Source: Pseudomonadota bacterium (GTDB lineage Bacteria; Pseudomonadota; Alphaproteobacteria; Rhizobiales; Devosiaceae). From it: a DNA stretch of 64,000 bases. The stretch is taken from positions 208,239 to 272,238 of the forward strand of contig JAEWBN010000001.1 of the NCBI GenBank assembly GCA_023391095.1, in the 5' to 3' direction. Below are positions 43,246-52,462 of this stretch, piece by piece (position 1 is the first letter of the stretch; every line of letters starts with the position of its first letter). Under the pieces are notes generated by a model. It was not told where the DNA came from. It saw only the letters and a list, made by a program, of their open reading frames with translations, and did not search any database. Made by a program: the position numbers and the translations under genes.

Positions 43246-44517
43246 TCAGGCAGAAGCGGTTGCTTCTTCCTTCTTGGAATATATGTAGAGCGGACGGACG
43301 TCCTTGCCCTTCACCACATCCTCGCTGATCACGACTTCTTCGACGCCTTCAAGCGACGGCAGATCGTACATGGTGTCGAGCAGGATGGCTTCCATGATGG
43401 ACCGCAGACCGCGGGCGCCCGTCTTGCGCTCGATGGCCTTTTCGGCAATCGCCTTGAGAGCATCCTCGTGGAAGGTCAGTTCGACTTCTTCCATCTGGAA
43501 GAGGCGCTGGTACTGACGCACGAGAGCATTCTTGGGCGCGGTCAGGATTTCGATCAGGGCCGGAATGTCGAGATCTTCAAGGGTCGCGAGGACCGGCAGA
43601 CGGCCGATGAATTCCGGGATCAGACCGAAGCGGACCAGATCTTCGGGCTCGACATCGGCAAGGATCTGGCCGACGCGCCGGTCGTTGGGATCCTTGACGG
43701 TGGCCGAGAAGCCAATGCCCGAGCCTTCGCCGCGGGCGGAAATGATCTTTTCCAGACCCGCAAAAGCGCCGCCGCAGATGAAGAGGATATTGGTCGTATC
43801 CACCTGCAGGAATTCCTGCTGCGGGTGCTTGCGGCCACCCTGCGGGGGCACGGAGGCAACGGTGCCTTCCATGATCTTGAGCAGGGCCTGCTGCACGCCC
43901 TCGCCCGACACGTCGCGGGTGATCGAGGGGTTGTCCGACTTGCGCGAAATCTTGTCGACTTCGTCGATATAGACGATGCCGCGCTGGGCCTTCTCGACGT
44001 TGTAGTCGGCGGCCTGCAGAAGCTTGAGAATGATGTTCTCGACGTCTTCGCCCACGTAGCCGGCTTCGGTCAGCGTGGTGGCGTCGGCCATGGTGAAGGG
44101 CACGTCGATGATGCGCGCCATGGTCTGGGCGAGCAGGGTCTTGCCCGAACCGGTCGGTCCGATCAGCAGGATATTGGACTTGGAGAGTTCCACATCCTGG
44201 TTCTTGGACGCGTGGTGCAGGCGCTTGTAGTGGTTGTGCACGGCCACGGAGAGAACGCGCTTGGCCCGGAACTGGCCGATCACGTAATCGTCCAGCACCT
44301 TGCAGATTTCTGCCGGGGTGGGCACGCCGTCCGAGGACTTGACCATGGAGGTCTTGTTCTCTTCGCGGATGATGTCCATGCACAGCTCAACGCATTCATC
44401 GCAGATGAATACGGTGGGACCGGCGATGAGCTTGCGCACTTCATGCTGCGACTTGCCGCAGAACGAGCAGTACAGCGTGTTCTTGGAGGTTTCGCCGTTC
44501 GTTGTCTCTTTGGACAT
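43246..44517 (-). CDS. clpX: ATP-dependent Clp protease ATP-binding subunit ClpX
   Basis: A 423-residue AAA+ unfoldase. The N-terminal zinc finger (CSFC at 17-20, CDEC at 39-42) is complete, followed by Walker A GPTGSGKT, sensor and IGF-type loop regions, and a C-terminal RPLYIY tail. The start at 44517 (MSKETTNGET) gives the usual length. It delivers substrates to ClpP, encoded just upstream. Confidence 0.97.
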   Translation of the reverse strand: MSKETTNGETSKNTLYCSFCGKSQHEVRKLIAGPTVFICDECVELCMDIIREENKTSMVKSSDGVPTPAEICKVLDDYVIGQFRAKRVLSVAVHNHYKRLHHASKNQDVELSKSNILLIGPTGSGKTLLAQTMARIIDVPFTMADATTLTEAGYVGEDVENIILKLLQAADYNVEKAQRGIVYIDEVDKISRKSDNPSITRDVSGEGVQQALLKIMEGTVASVPPQGGRKHPQQEFLQVDTTNILFICGGAFAGLEKIISARGEGSGIGFSATVKDPNDRRVGQILADVEPEDLVRFGLIPEFIGRLPVLATLEDLDIPALIEILTAPKNALVRQYQRLFQMEEVELTFHEDALKAIAEKAIERKTGARGLRSIMEAILLDTMYDLPSLEGVEEVVISEDVVKGKDVRPLYIYSKKEEATASA

Positions 44518-44586
44518 CCAGTCACTCCCGGGGACCAACGGCCCCCAAATTCAAGCGTTAGCGAAAACCGTAACGCTCAACACATA

Positions 44587-44628
44587 AAGAAAGTCTAAGC
44601 CGAAACGACCTTAAAGGCCGTTCCGGCT
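44587..44628 (-). terminator. clpP terminator
   Basis: Minus strand AGCCGGAACGGCC-TTTAA-GGTCGTTTCGGCT, a 13-bp stem with two G-U pairs, followed by TAGACTTTCTTT. It lies between clpP and clpX, so clpX may have its own promoter or be read through. Confidence 0.75.
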
Positions 44629-44691
44629 GGGTGCAATTGCGCTTGGATCACAGTCCACGGCGCACCAGCATTGTGATTAATGCGCAGCGGG

Positions 44692-45321
44692 TCAGACGGA
44701 TGCCTCCGGAACCACGCGCTTTTCCATCACGGTGTCGATAAGGCCGAAGGCCTTGGCTTCTTCGGGGGAGAGGAAGCGGTCACGCTCGAGGGCGTTCTCG
44801 ATTTCCTCATAGGTCCGGCCGGTGTGCTTTTCGTAGATCTGGTTCAGGCGGCGCTTGAGGCCTTCAACTTCCTTGGCGTGGATCAGGATATCGGTGACCT
44901 GACCCTGGAAGCCGCCGGACGGCTGGTGCACCATGACGCGGGAATTGGGCAGCGAGCTGCGCATGCCGGCTTCACCGGCAGCAAGCAGCAGCGAGCCCAT
45001 GGACGCGGCCTGGCCCATCACCATGGTGGCGACAGCCGGGCGGATGAACTGCATGGTGTCGTAGATGGACAGACCAGCCGTCACCACGCCACCGGGGGAG
45101 TTGATATAGAGCGCGATTTCCTTTTTCGGGTTTTCCGATTCGAGGAACAGAAGCTGCGCCACGATGAGCGAAGCCATATTGTCCTCGACCACACCGGTGA
45201 CGAAAATGATGCGCTCGCGCAGAAGGCGCGAATAGATGTCGAAGGCGCGTTCGCCGCGGTTCGACTGCTCGACCACCATGGGAACGAGCGTGTTCATGTA
45301 AAGATCGTGCGGATCCCGCAT
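44692..45321 (-). CDS. clpP: ATP-dependent Clp protease proteolytic subunit ClpP
   Basis: A 209-residue serine protease. Catalytic triad Ser107 (GQAASMGS), His132 (VMVHQPSGG) and Asp181 (ERDRFLSPEEA) is intact. The start at 45321 (MRDPHDLYMN) follows AAGGGG. Head-loop and length fit the housekeeping alphaproteobacterial ClpP. A possible RpoH promoter lies about 170 nt upstream. Confidence 0.97.
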   Translation of the reverse strand: MRDPHDLYMNTLVPMVVEQSNRGERAFDIYSRLLRERIIFVTGVVEDNMASLIVAQLLFLESENPKKEIALYINSPGGVVTAGLSIYDTMQFIRPAVATMVMGQAASMGSLLLAAGEAGMRSSLPNSRVMVHQPSGGFQGQVTDILIHAKEVEGLKRRLNQIYEKHTGRTYEEIENALERDRFLSPEEAKAFGLIDTVMEKRVVPEASV

Positions 45322-45488
45322 AGAAGAGCCCCTTGGCAACCATCCGCGTCGCGAGCCGGATGATGCACTTGCTTGGTTTGAACCATGACCCTGCCGAACC
45401 CACTGGCCAGCGGCAGGACATGTCGGAATATCGAATCAGCGCGACTGGCCGATTGCAGGCGACGCCGCCTTAATGGGCGGTAAAGGCA

Positions 45489-45518
45489 CAGATAGGCCGC
45501 AATGTGGCCAGCTTCAAT
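45489..45518 (-). promoter_or_regulatory. possible RpoH-type promoter of clpP
   Basis: Minus strand ATTG (45518-45515), 18-bp spacer, CCTATCTG (45496-45489). The -10 matches the heat-shock pattern; the -35 lacks the first C. It would give a leader of about 160 nt. Confidence 0.35.
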
Positions 45519-45559
45519 AGCCGGGCCGCTTTGCCGCTCCCAAAGGGTTAAGCGAGCCG

Positions 45560-45787
45560 TCACGTAAACGCGATGGCTACACCCTTCTTGCGGAAATAGG
45601 CCTGCATGAGCTTGCGGCCCTGGCGGTTGCCCTGAGCCAGCTTGGCCGTCTCGAAGGTTGCTTCCTTGAGGCCTTCCCGGGCCATCGCCGCCTTGAGGGC
45701 AGCGATATGGGTATCGAGGTCCTCATTGTCATTCTTGATCGACGCGTAGATGGCATCGATGGCGGCGGATACGGTCAGGTCGCTCAC
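45560..45787 (-). CDS. conserved hypothetical small protein
   Basis: A 75-residue protein (MSDLTVSAAIDAIYASIKND..., ending RKKGVAIAF) with helical content and a basic C-terminus. GTG start with GGAG upstream. No domain was recognised. It lies upstream of clpP on the same strand, but the clpP promoter region separates them. Confidence 0.65.
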   Translation of the reverse strand: MSDLTVSAAIDAIYASIKNDNEDLDTHIAALKAAMAREGLKEATFETAKLAQGNRQGRKLMQAYFRKKGVAIAFT

Positions 45788-45913
45788 GGGGCGTGCTCCT
45801 CGGATATTCTGCCCCCTTCCCTAACCGATTTTTCGGCAGGAGCAAGGCGAAGGGCATAGGCAGGCGAAGCGCGAGGCCCTAGAGTTTGACCAGACGATCA
45901 AGAAGACCCATCC

Positions 45914-47173
45914 ATGGCCTCCATCCTTCAAGTCAAGCCGATCACCGACGTCCCGCAGCACCTACGCGCCAGCGCCCAGCCGCAGGACCCGGCCTTCTAC
46001 CAGAACCCCTACCCCTTCTACGCGCAGCAACATGCCAGCCACCCGGCATTCTTCTGGGAAGAATACGGTCACTGGTGCTTTGCCGACTTCAAGACGGTGA
46101 GCCTGCTTTTGCGCGACAAGCGGTTCGGTCGGGACATCTTGCATGTGGCGACGCGGGAGGAGATCGGTCTCCCCGAGCCCAAGCCGCATACCGCGGACTT
46201 CGATCTCACCGAGAAATATTCGCTCCTCAACCTTGAGGCGCCGGCCCATACGCGACTGCGCACGCTGGTCAACCGGGCCTTTGTTTCGCGGCAGGTGGAG
46301 CAGTTGCGGCCTCGGATTCGTCAGCTGGCGCATGAGCTTATCGATGGTTTCGAAGAAAATGATTCCGTTGATCTGATCAAGGCGTTCGCAGCCCCGATCC
46401 CGGCGATCATCATTGCGGAAATGATTGGGCTGCCCGCCGAGATGGCGCCCAAGCTGCTGGAATGGTCCAACCGCATGGTGACCATGTATATGTATGGGGT
46501 GACGCACGAGACCGAGCTCGACGCCAACCATGCGGCTGCCGAGTTCACCGCGTATCTGCGGGGCGTGATTGCCGAGCGGCGCAAGGCGCCGAAGGAAGAT
46601 CTATTGAGCCACATGCTGACGGCAGACCGCGACGGCGATGTGCTGATCGAGGATGAGGTGCTTTCCACAGCCATCCTGCTGCTCAACGCCGGACACGAGG
46701 CCACCGTGCACACGACGGGCAATGGCGTGAAGTCGATCCTTGAAAGCGGGCTCGATCCACAGAGCCTGTTCGCGACGCCGGAGCAGGCCGAAAAGACGGT
46801 GGAAGAATGCCTGCGCTTCGACGCGCCGCTCCATCTGTTCACCCGCTACACGCTGCACGACGATACGGAACTCGAAGGCATCAGGCTGCGCAAGGGCGAT
46901 GTGGTGGGGCTGATGCTGGGCGCAGCGAACCGGGACCCGGCGCGCTTTGCCAATGCGGATACATTCGACCCGTTCCGCACGGATGGGGCCAATGTCAGCT
47001 TCGGCGCCGGCATCCACTTCTGCATCGGGGCGCCACTGGCGCGGATCGAATTGCAGGAAGCAATGAAGGTGCTGTTTGAGCGCCTGCCAAAGCTGCGGAT
47101 CGCCGAACCACCGCGCTATGGCAATGTGTACCACTTCCATGGGCTTGAAAAGCTGGTGGTGAGCTGGAAGTAG
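45914..47173 (+). CDS. cytochrome P450
   Basis: A 419-residue heme monooxygenase. The cysteine ligand is in FGAGIHFCIGAPLAR, the K-helix ExxR is in EECLRFD, and the I-helix reads LLNAGHEATVHTTGN; the usual AG-x-x-T threonine position is shifted (AGHEAT). No ferredoxin or reductase gene is adjacent. It is a standalone gene and the substrate is not apparent. Confidence 0.93.
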   Translation: MASILQVKPITDVPQHLRASAQPQDPAFYQNPYPFYAQQHASHPAFFWEEYGHWCFADFKTVSLLLRDKRFGRDILHVATREEIGLPEPKPHTADFDLTEKYSLLNLEAPAHTRLRTLVNRAFVSRQVEQLRPRIRQLAHELIDGFEENDSVDLIKAFAAPIPAIIIAEMIGLPAEMAPKLLEWSNRMVTMYMYGVTHETELDANHAAAEFTAYLRGVIAERRKAPKEDLLSHMLTADRDGDVLIEDEVLSTAILLLNAGHEATVHTTGNGVKSILESGLDPQSLFATPEQAEKTVEECLRFDAPLHLFTRYTLHDDTELEGIRLRKGDVVGLMLGAANRDPARFANADTFDPFRTDGANVSFGAGIHFCIGAPLARIELQEAMKVLFERLPKLRIAEPPRYGNVYHFHGLEKLVVSWK

Positions 47174-47293
47174 GTCCCTGCTCGGCGTTGCGCTGGTCCC
47201 CGACATCTCAAAGTGAAACGCCCTCGGGTCAAGCCCGAGGGTGACGAGCGGTGGTAGGGTGGCCGCAATATCCACACGAGAGCGGCTAAGAAA

Positions 47294-47321
47294 AAGGGGA
47301 GGCTGGTGCCTCCCCTTTTCA
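47294..47321. terminator. bidirectional terminator, P450 / symporter
   Basis: AAAAGGGGAGG-ctggtg-CCTCCCCTTTT, with T-runs on both sides, between the convergent P450 and symporter genes. Confidence 0.88.
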
Positions 47322-47341
47322 TTTGTCCGTATATGGCGGGC

Positions 47342-48712
47342 TTACTGCGCCGGGACAGCGTCAGCGTCGGCGTCGAGGGCTTCGATGCTTTCGCCGCGGT
47401 CGTAGGTGGCCTGATCGAGAATGCCCTGGCGCTTGGCGACGATGGTCGGGACCAGAGCCTGGCCGGCGACGTTGACGGCGGTGCGGCCCATGTCGAGGAT
47501 CGGGTCAATGGCCAGAAGCAGGCCGACGCCTTCGAGCGGCAGACCCAGGGTGGAAAGGGTGAGGGTCAGCATAACAGTCGCGCCGGTGAGGCCAGCGGTC
47601 GCGGCCGAACCGATGACGGCCACGAAGGCGATCAGCAGATAGTGCTCGATGCCGAGGCTGATGCCGAAGAACTGGGCGACAAAGATGGCCGAAATCGCCG
47701 GATAGATCGAGGCACAGCCGTCCATCTTGGTGGTCGCGCCGAGCGGCACGGCGAAGGACGCATATTCACGCGGCACGCCGAGGTTCTTCTCGGTGATGCG
47801 TTCGGTGACCGGAAGGGTGCCGATGGAGGAACGCGACACGAAGGCGAGCTGAATGGCCGGCCAGGCACTCTGGAAGTAGCGGATCGAGTTGAGGCCGTTG
47901 GCCTGCAGCAGGACCGGATAGACCACAAAGAGCACCAGGGCGAGGCCGATATAGATGGCCGCGGCGTACCAGCCAAGCTGGGCCAGCGCATCCCAACCAT
48001 AGACGGCCACGGCATTGCCCAAGAGGCCGATCGTGCCGATCGGGGTCAGGCGGATCACCCACCAGAGGATCTTGTGGATCACTTTGAGGAAGGAGCGGGT
48101 GAAGGCGATGAACGGGTCAGCAGCCGGACCGACGCGCAGGGCGGCGATACCCACAACGATGGAGATCACGAGGATCTGCAACACGTTGAAGCTAAGGCTG
48201 GTGGTTGCGCCGCCGTCGGTGACACGGGTCGAGGCGGTAAGACCCAGAATGTTGGCTGGGATCAGGCCCTTGAGGAAGTCGAGCCAGTTGCCGGTGGAAG
48301 ACGGAGCGCGGGCGGCTTCAGCGGCGACTTCGGTGTTGAGGCCGGGCTGGATGATGAGGCCCAGGGCAATACCGATGACCACGGCGATCAGCGCGGTGAT
48401 GGCGAACCAGAGAAGCGTCTGCCAGACCAGCTTGGCGGCGTTCTGCAGTTCGCGAAGGTTGGCGATGGACGCGACGATGGCGGTAAAGACCAGAACCGGC
48501 ACCAGAGCGCGCAGCAGCGAGACGAAGGACGAGCCGACGGTCGACAGCGTCTGGGTCAGCCAGTTGGCCGCGCCGCTGGCGTCGGGACCCATATTGCGGG
48601 CGATGAAGCCCAGGATAAGGCCGATGACCATGGCCACCAGGACCTGGAAGCCGAAGTTGAGGTAAAGCGGCTTGGGCGCGCGGGATGCACCGGCCGAAAC
48701 GGAAGTGGGCAT
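47342..48712 (-). CDS. dicarboxylate/amino acid:cation symporter (DAACS/SLC1 type)
   Basis: A 456-residue membrane transporter. It has hairpin motifs such as FVSRSSIGTLPVT (serine-rich HP1) and the conserved ATKMDGCASIYP and AFVAVIGSAATAGLTG segments (HP2). This is the SLC1-like sodium/proton symporter fold. The start at 48712 (MPTSVSAGAS) follows AAAGGTTC. The substrate, dicarboxylate or amino acid, is not resolved; TKMDG replaces the usual NMDG, so specificity may differ from DctA. Confidence 0.88.
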   Translation of the reverse strand: MPTSVSAGASRAPKPLYLNFGFQVLVAMVIGLILGFIARNMGPDASGAANWLTQTLSTVGSSFVSLLRALVPVLVFTAIVASIANLRELQNAAKLVWQTLLWFAITALIAVVIGIALGLIIQPGLNTEVAAEAARAPSSTGNWLDFLKGLIPANILGLTASTRVTDGGATTSLSFNVLQILVISIVVGIAALRVGPAADPFIAFTRSFLKVIHKILWWVIRLTPIGTIGLLGNAVAVYGWDALAQLGWYAAAIYIGLALVLFVVYPVLLQANGLNSIRYFQSAWPAIQLAFVSRSSIGTLPVTERITEKNLGVPREYASFAVPLGATTKMDGCASIYPAISAIFVAQFFGISLGIEHYLLIAFVAVIGSAATAGLTGATVMLTLTLSTLGLPLEGVGLLLAIDPILDMGRTAVNVAGQALVPTIVAKRQGILDQATYDRGESIEALDADADAVPAQ

Positions 48713-48878
48713 GAAAGAACCTTTCGGAACGGAGGGGTGCACACGACTTGGGCACGACGCCTCACAATTGCCCAGACCATACGCCTCACCGCAATCAAAT
48801 GCAGCGCATTGCGTTCCGTTTCCTCCGGCGGTGGAAGGTAAATCCATCGCAAAGAGGCGCTGGAAATGAAATTCCTGT

Positions 48879-49517
48879 TCAGAGGCGGCGCGTAAGGACC
48901 GTCACCAGCCCGGCGAAGGCCGGAAGCGCGAGGAGACTCACCGTCATGGTGACCATGAGTGGGCCGGGTCCCGGATCAAGCCAAGCCAGAGCTGCCAAAC
49001 CAATGGCGACTGCGCCGATTGCCAACCCGGTCGCGCGATGGACGAGGCGCCATGAGCGGTCGGATGCAATGGGCCAGGGCATGCGGATGCCCGCATAGGT
49101 GTGGCGCTCCGCTTCAAAGACCACCACAGCCAGCACAAGCAAGGTCGCGGCCAAGAAAGCTGCGGTGCCGCGCACCAGATCAAGGTCCGATCCGATCCCG
49201 AGAAACAGCAGGCCAAGCTGGCAGCCTGCGGCGACGGCGAGCAGGAGCGTAAGGGCCGAATCGAGGATGTGCCGAACCTTCGCCATGTGATTGCTGGTGA
49301 GGCTGCGGCCGAGACAGAAGAAGGCCAGCATCGACACCAGTTGGGCCAGTGGGGCGATGGACACCGCGAGGTTACGCGGCCAGATCCAGTCCGCCGTGCT
49401 GCCCTGCCAATGCATGGGAAAGCCAAAGCTGTGGGGAACGTTCACGATGGCGACACCAGCCATGGCAAGGGTGACGCCAAAAATCAGCAGATGGAAGCGG
49501 GTGACAAGGCTGGGCAT
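48879..49517 (-). CDS. SdpI family membrane protein (second copy)
   Basis: A 212-residue protein with about six hydrophobic segments. It has FGFPMHWQGSTADW near the N-terminus and AGIRMPWPIASDRSWRLVHRATGLA, the SdpI block. Unlike the copy at 39429 there is no ArsR partner. Paralogues of SdpI are common and their role is unclear. Confidence 0.8.
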   Translation of the reverse strand: MPSLVTRFHLLIFGVTLAMAGVAIVNVPHSFGFPMHWQGSTADWIWPRNLAVSIAPLAQLVSMLAFFCLGRSLTSNHMAKVRHILDSALTLLLAVAAGCQLGLLFLGIGSDLDLVRGTAAFLAATLLVLAVVVFEAERHTYAGIRMPWPIASDRSWRLVHRATGLAIGAVAIGLAALAWLDPGPGPLMVTMTVSLLALPAFAGLVTVLTRRL

Positions 49518-49644
49518 GGAGCGGGTCTAGCAAACTGGCACCCATATGGAAGCTTGCGACGACCAAAGCTAGATCAGCGCGGAATATTCTTCCCTGCCCT
49601 TGATGCAACGGCGGTGGCGGGGCCTAGTGCTGCGTCAGATGCAG

Positions 49645-49680
49645 CGACAAAAAGAAAAGGGCCGGTTTCCCGGCCCTTCG
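49645..49680 (-). terminator. rpsI terminator
   Basis: Minus strand AAGGGCCGG-GAAA-CCGGCCCTT followed by TTCTTTTTG, 25 nt after the rpsI stop. Confidence 0.88.
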
Positions 49681-49702
49681 CAAAATTGGATCGTTCCAGC
49701 GA

Positions 49703-50185
49703 TTAGCGCTTGGAGAACTGGAAGGAGCGGCGAGCCTTGGCCTTACCGTACTTCTTACGCTCGACAACGCGGCTGTCGCGGGTCAGGAAGCCACCCTTCT
49801 TGAGGGTCGGGCGCAGGGCCGGCTCGAAATAGGTGAGAGCCTTCGAGATGCCGTGACGAACGGCACCGGCCTGACCGGACAGACCACCACCGGCCACGGT
49901 GACGTTGACGTCATACTGGTCGAGACGCTCGGTGGCGACGATCGGCTGCTTGACGATGAGCTGCAGAACCGGACGAGCGAAGTACTTGGCGAACTCGCGG
50001 CCGTTGATGGTCAGCGTGCCCTTGCCCGGCTTGATCCAGACGCGAGCAACCGCGTTCTTGCGCTTGCCGGTGGCATAGGCGCGGCCGAGGCTGTCGAGCT
50101 TCTGGGTGTGGACCGGAGCCGTGTTGGCGGCGGGAGCTGCTGCCGAGGTGCCGAGGTCTTCGAGGGAGTTGATGGTTTCGGCCAT
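49703..50185 (-). CDS. rpsI: 30S ribosomal protein S9
   Basis: A 160-residue ribosomal protein. The signature GRAYATGKRKNAVARVWIKPG and the C-terminal KKYGKAKARRSFQFSKR are the S9 core; the last residues reach the P-site. The first 30 residues (MAETINSLEDLGTSAAAPAA) are an alphaproteobacterial-type extension. It follows rplM by 1 nt. Confidence 0.98.
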   Translation of the reverse strand: MAETINSLEDLGTSAAAPAANTAPVHTQKLDSLGRAYATGKRKNAVARVWIKPGKGTLTINGREFAKYFARPVLQLIVKQPIVATERLDQYDVNVTVAGGGLSGQAGAVRHGISKALTYFEPALRPTLKKGGFLTRDSRVVERKKYGKAKARRSFQFSKR

Positions 50186-50186
50186 T

Positions 50187-50651
50187 TTACTTCACCCGCA
50201 CGTTCTTGGAGTTCATCGCAGCCACGTCGAGCTTCGACGGGTTCTGCGCTTCATGGGGATGCTCGGCGCCGGCGTAAACACGCAGGTTCTTGAGCTGGGC
50301 GCGGGTCAGCGGGCCACCCGGCATCATGCGGCGGACGGCGTTTTCAAGGACGCGACCCGGGAAGCGGCCTTCCAGCAGCTCACGTGCGGTGCGATCCTTG
50401 ATGCCGCCGGCGTAGCCGGTGTGCCAGTAGAAGCGGTGCTGGTCGAGCTTGCGACCGGTCAGCTTCACCTTGTCGGCATTGATGACGATGATGTTGTCAC
50501 CCATGTCCATGTGCGGGGTAAAGGTCGGCTTGTGCTTGCCGCGCAGGCGCGAAGCGATGATAGAAGCGAGGCGACCCACGACCAGCCCTTCGGCGTCGAT
50601 GAGGATCCACTTCTTCTCGATCTCGCTCGGTTTTGCCGAGTACGTGCTCAT
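50187..50651 (-). CDS. rplM: 50S ribosomal protein L13
   Basis: A 154-residue ribosomal protein: WILIDAEGLVVGRLASIIA, then GDNIIVINADKVKLTGRK and GMLP-like MMPGGPLTRAQLKNLRVYAG. The start at 50651 (MSTYSAKPSE) gives the family's usual length. Standard rplM-rpsI operon. Confidence 0.98.
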   Translation of the reverse strand: MSTYSAKPSEIEKKWILIDAEGLVVGRLASIIASRLRGKHKPTFTPHMDMGDNIIVINADKVKLTGRKLDQHRFYWHTGYAGGIKDRTARELLEGRFPGRVLENAVRRMMPGGPLTRAQLKNLRVYAGAEHPHEAQNPSKLDVAAMNSKNVRVK

Positions 50652-50783
50652 ATCGAAATCCCTGAAAATCAGCAGCCGGTCCACGGGGAACCGGCCAGTT
50701 CGGCGCGGTGAATAGGCGAGATTCCGCCCTCGGTCAACACCCTAAATAAAGCCGTTGTATTTCAAAGGCTTACGGATGCGGTA

Positions 50784-51863
50784 TTATTTTACCGCGCCGA
50801 GGGCGTGGGTTTTGGTCATATCCGCAAGGTAGGCGGCGATGGCGGACGCAAGAACAAAGGCCAGCCCCTGATGGGCGACAGCCAGATCGATGTTGATCAT
50901 CGAAAGAAGCGTAGCAATGCCAAGACCGACCTGGGCGACGACCAGGACCATAATGATCACCAGCCAGCGGTGCACGCCCCCAAGTCCATTCCCGCGTGCC
51001 TGGACGAACAGCATGGCGGCGGCGACGATGGTGATGATGTAGGCGATCATGCGGTGGTTGAACTGGGCCGTCAGCCCATGTTCGAAGTGGCTGCGCCAGG
51101 CGGGATCGTAGCTATAGAGACCGTCGGGAATGAACTTGCCTTCCATCAGCGGCCAGGTGTTGTAGCCCCAGCCGGCCTGGATGCCGGCAACAAAGCCGCC
51201 CGCAGCAATCTGAACGACCAGAAGCAAAAGGAGGAAGGCCGTCATTCCCCTATTTCCGGCTGTCACGATACCCTCAGTGGGCTCGGGTCGCATTCGGCGC
51301 GCGACGGCGACAAGTGCCAGAAGCAGCGCAAGCGCGGCCGTCAAATGGGTGGCCAGGCGATACTGGGAAACAGAGGTGAGTTCGGTGAGCCCGGAAGAAA
51401 CCATCCACCAGCCCAGAAATCCCTGGAAACCGCCCAGCACGAAAAGGCCGGCCAGGGGCACCGCCATGTCACGGGTGAGGCGCTTCTGAAAGAGAAAGAC
51501 GACGAAGGGAATCGCGAAAGCCAGGCCGATGATGCGGCCAAGAAACCGGTGACCCCATTCCCACCAGAAGATACCCTTGAAATCCTCAAGCGTCATCCAG
51601 TGGTTGTACACCTCGTATTGCGGGATCTGCTTGTAGCCCTCGAATTCGGCTTGCCAGTCCTCAATGGTGAGCGGCGGAATGATGCCTGAAATCGGCTTCC
51701 AGGTTGTGATTGACAGGCCAGAACCGGTCAGACGGGTCATGCCGCCGACCATGACCATGACCAAAACCATAAGGGCAATGACATAGAGCCAGATGCGAAC
51801 CGGACGCAGGCGGTCGGCAACAATGCTCACCTTGCCCGGTGCGGCGTCTTGTATCGAGGTCAC
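50784..51863 (-). CDS. ctaA: heme A synthase
   Basis: A 359-residue membrane enzyme (COX15/CtaA) that oxidises heme O to heme A for cytochrome c oxidase. About eight hydrophobic spans, with heme-ligand histidines in WEWGHRFLGRIIGL and FNHRMIAYII and MVGGMTRLTGSGLSITTWKP near the N-terminus. This is the type 2 (alphaproteobacterial/mitochondrial) form without the cysteine-pair loop. Confidence 0.94.
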   Translation of the reverse strand: MTSIQDAAPGKVSIVADRLRPVRIWLYVIALMVLVMVMVGGMTRLTGSGLSITTWKPISGIIPPLTIEDWQAEFEGYKQIPQYEVYNHWMTLEDFKGIFWWEWGHRFLGRIIGLAFAIPFVVFLFQKRLTRDMAVPLAGLFVLGGFQGFLGWWMVSSGLTELTSVSQYRLATHLTAALALLLALVAVARRMRPEPTEGIVTAGNRGMTAFLLLLLVVQIAAGGFVAGIQAGWGYNTWPLMEGKFIPDGLYSYDPAWRSHFEHGLTAQFNHRMIAYIITIVAAAMLFVQARGNGLGGVHRWLVIIMVLVVAQVGLGIATLLSMINIDLAVAHQGLAFVLASAIAAYLADMTKTHALGAVK

Positions 51864-51932
51864 GGCAGAATTCCGGTATCAGTTCAGTTGCCGGAGTGGT
51901 AATCCCGCCCTACCCCTATCGCAACAGTCCAA

Positions 51933-52163
51933 ATGCCGCATATGACCCAGCGCCAGCGCAAATTGATCGGAGCCTTTCTGCTGCCCATCTCGATCATCGT
52001 TTGGTCGGTGTTCGCGACGGCGATTTATCTGCAACTCCCCGAAGGACTGCCTGGCCTTGTGCTGGTCGGGTTCTTTATTATAGCCGGCATGGGTTGGCTT
52101 TTGCCGTCCATGGCGATTATTCGCTGGATGGCGAGGCCCGACGGGAATGGGAATATTGGATAG
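51933..52163 (+). CDS. DUF2842 membrane protein
   Basis: A 76-residue protein with two hydrophobic segments (LIGAFLLPISIIVWSVFAT and LVLVGFFIIAGMGWLLPSM) and a basic ending. It matches DUF2842, found mostly in alphaproteobacteria. A second ATG three codons later is possible. It overlaps the next gene by 17 nt and is divergent from ctaA. Confidence 0.8.
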   Translation: MPHMTQRQRKLIGAFLLPISIIVWSVFATAIYLQLPEGLPGLVLVGFFIIAGMGWLLPSMAIIRWMARPDGNGNIG

Positions 52164-52461
52164 GCTGCTGCTGCACCGGCTGTGGGGTGTGTTGCCCTGG
52201 AGCCTGTTGGCTCTGGTCGCGCTGGGCATTGCCCTGCTCTACCTTGTGCTCGATACCAGCAATGGCGCGACGGGCCTCACCTGGGTGATCCTGCGGTGGT
52301 TTCATTCGCTCTGCTGGCTGTTGCTGGCGCTGGCCGCGCTGGCCATGGCTCAAATCACGCCCCTGCCCGCTGCGTGGGCCATTCCGCTGGCCGCCGCCGG
52401 TGGCGTCGCTTACGCGATTTTCATGGTGACCGGTATGGCGTCAGGCAGCGTGCTGCGCTGA
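52147..52461 (+). CDS. hypothetical membrane protein
   Basis: A 104-residue protein with about three hydrophobic segments (LWGVLPWSLLALVALGIALL onward). The start is inside the end of the DUF2842 gene and preceded by CGGGA, so translation is probably coupled. No family was recognised. Confidence 0.6.
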   Translation: MGILDRLLLHRLWGVLPWSLLALVALGIALLYLVLDTSNGATGLTWVILRWFHSLCWLLLALAALAMAQITPLPAAWAIPLAAAGGVAYAIFMVTGMASGSVLR

Positions 52462-52462
52462 G

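Noticed and set aside
47306..48841. A 511-codon open frame opposite the symporter gene
   Set aside because: Low-complexity Gly/Asp/Glu composition and no motif; the minus-strand transporter is clear.
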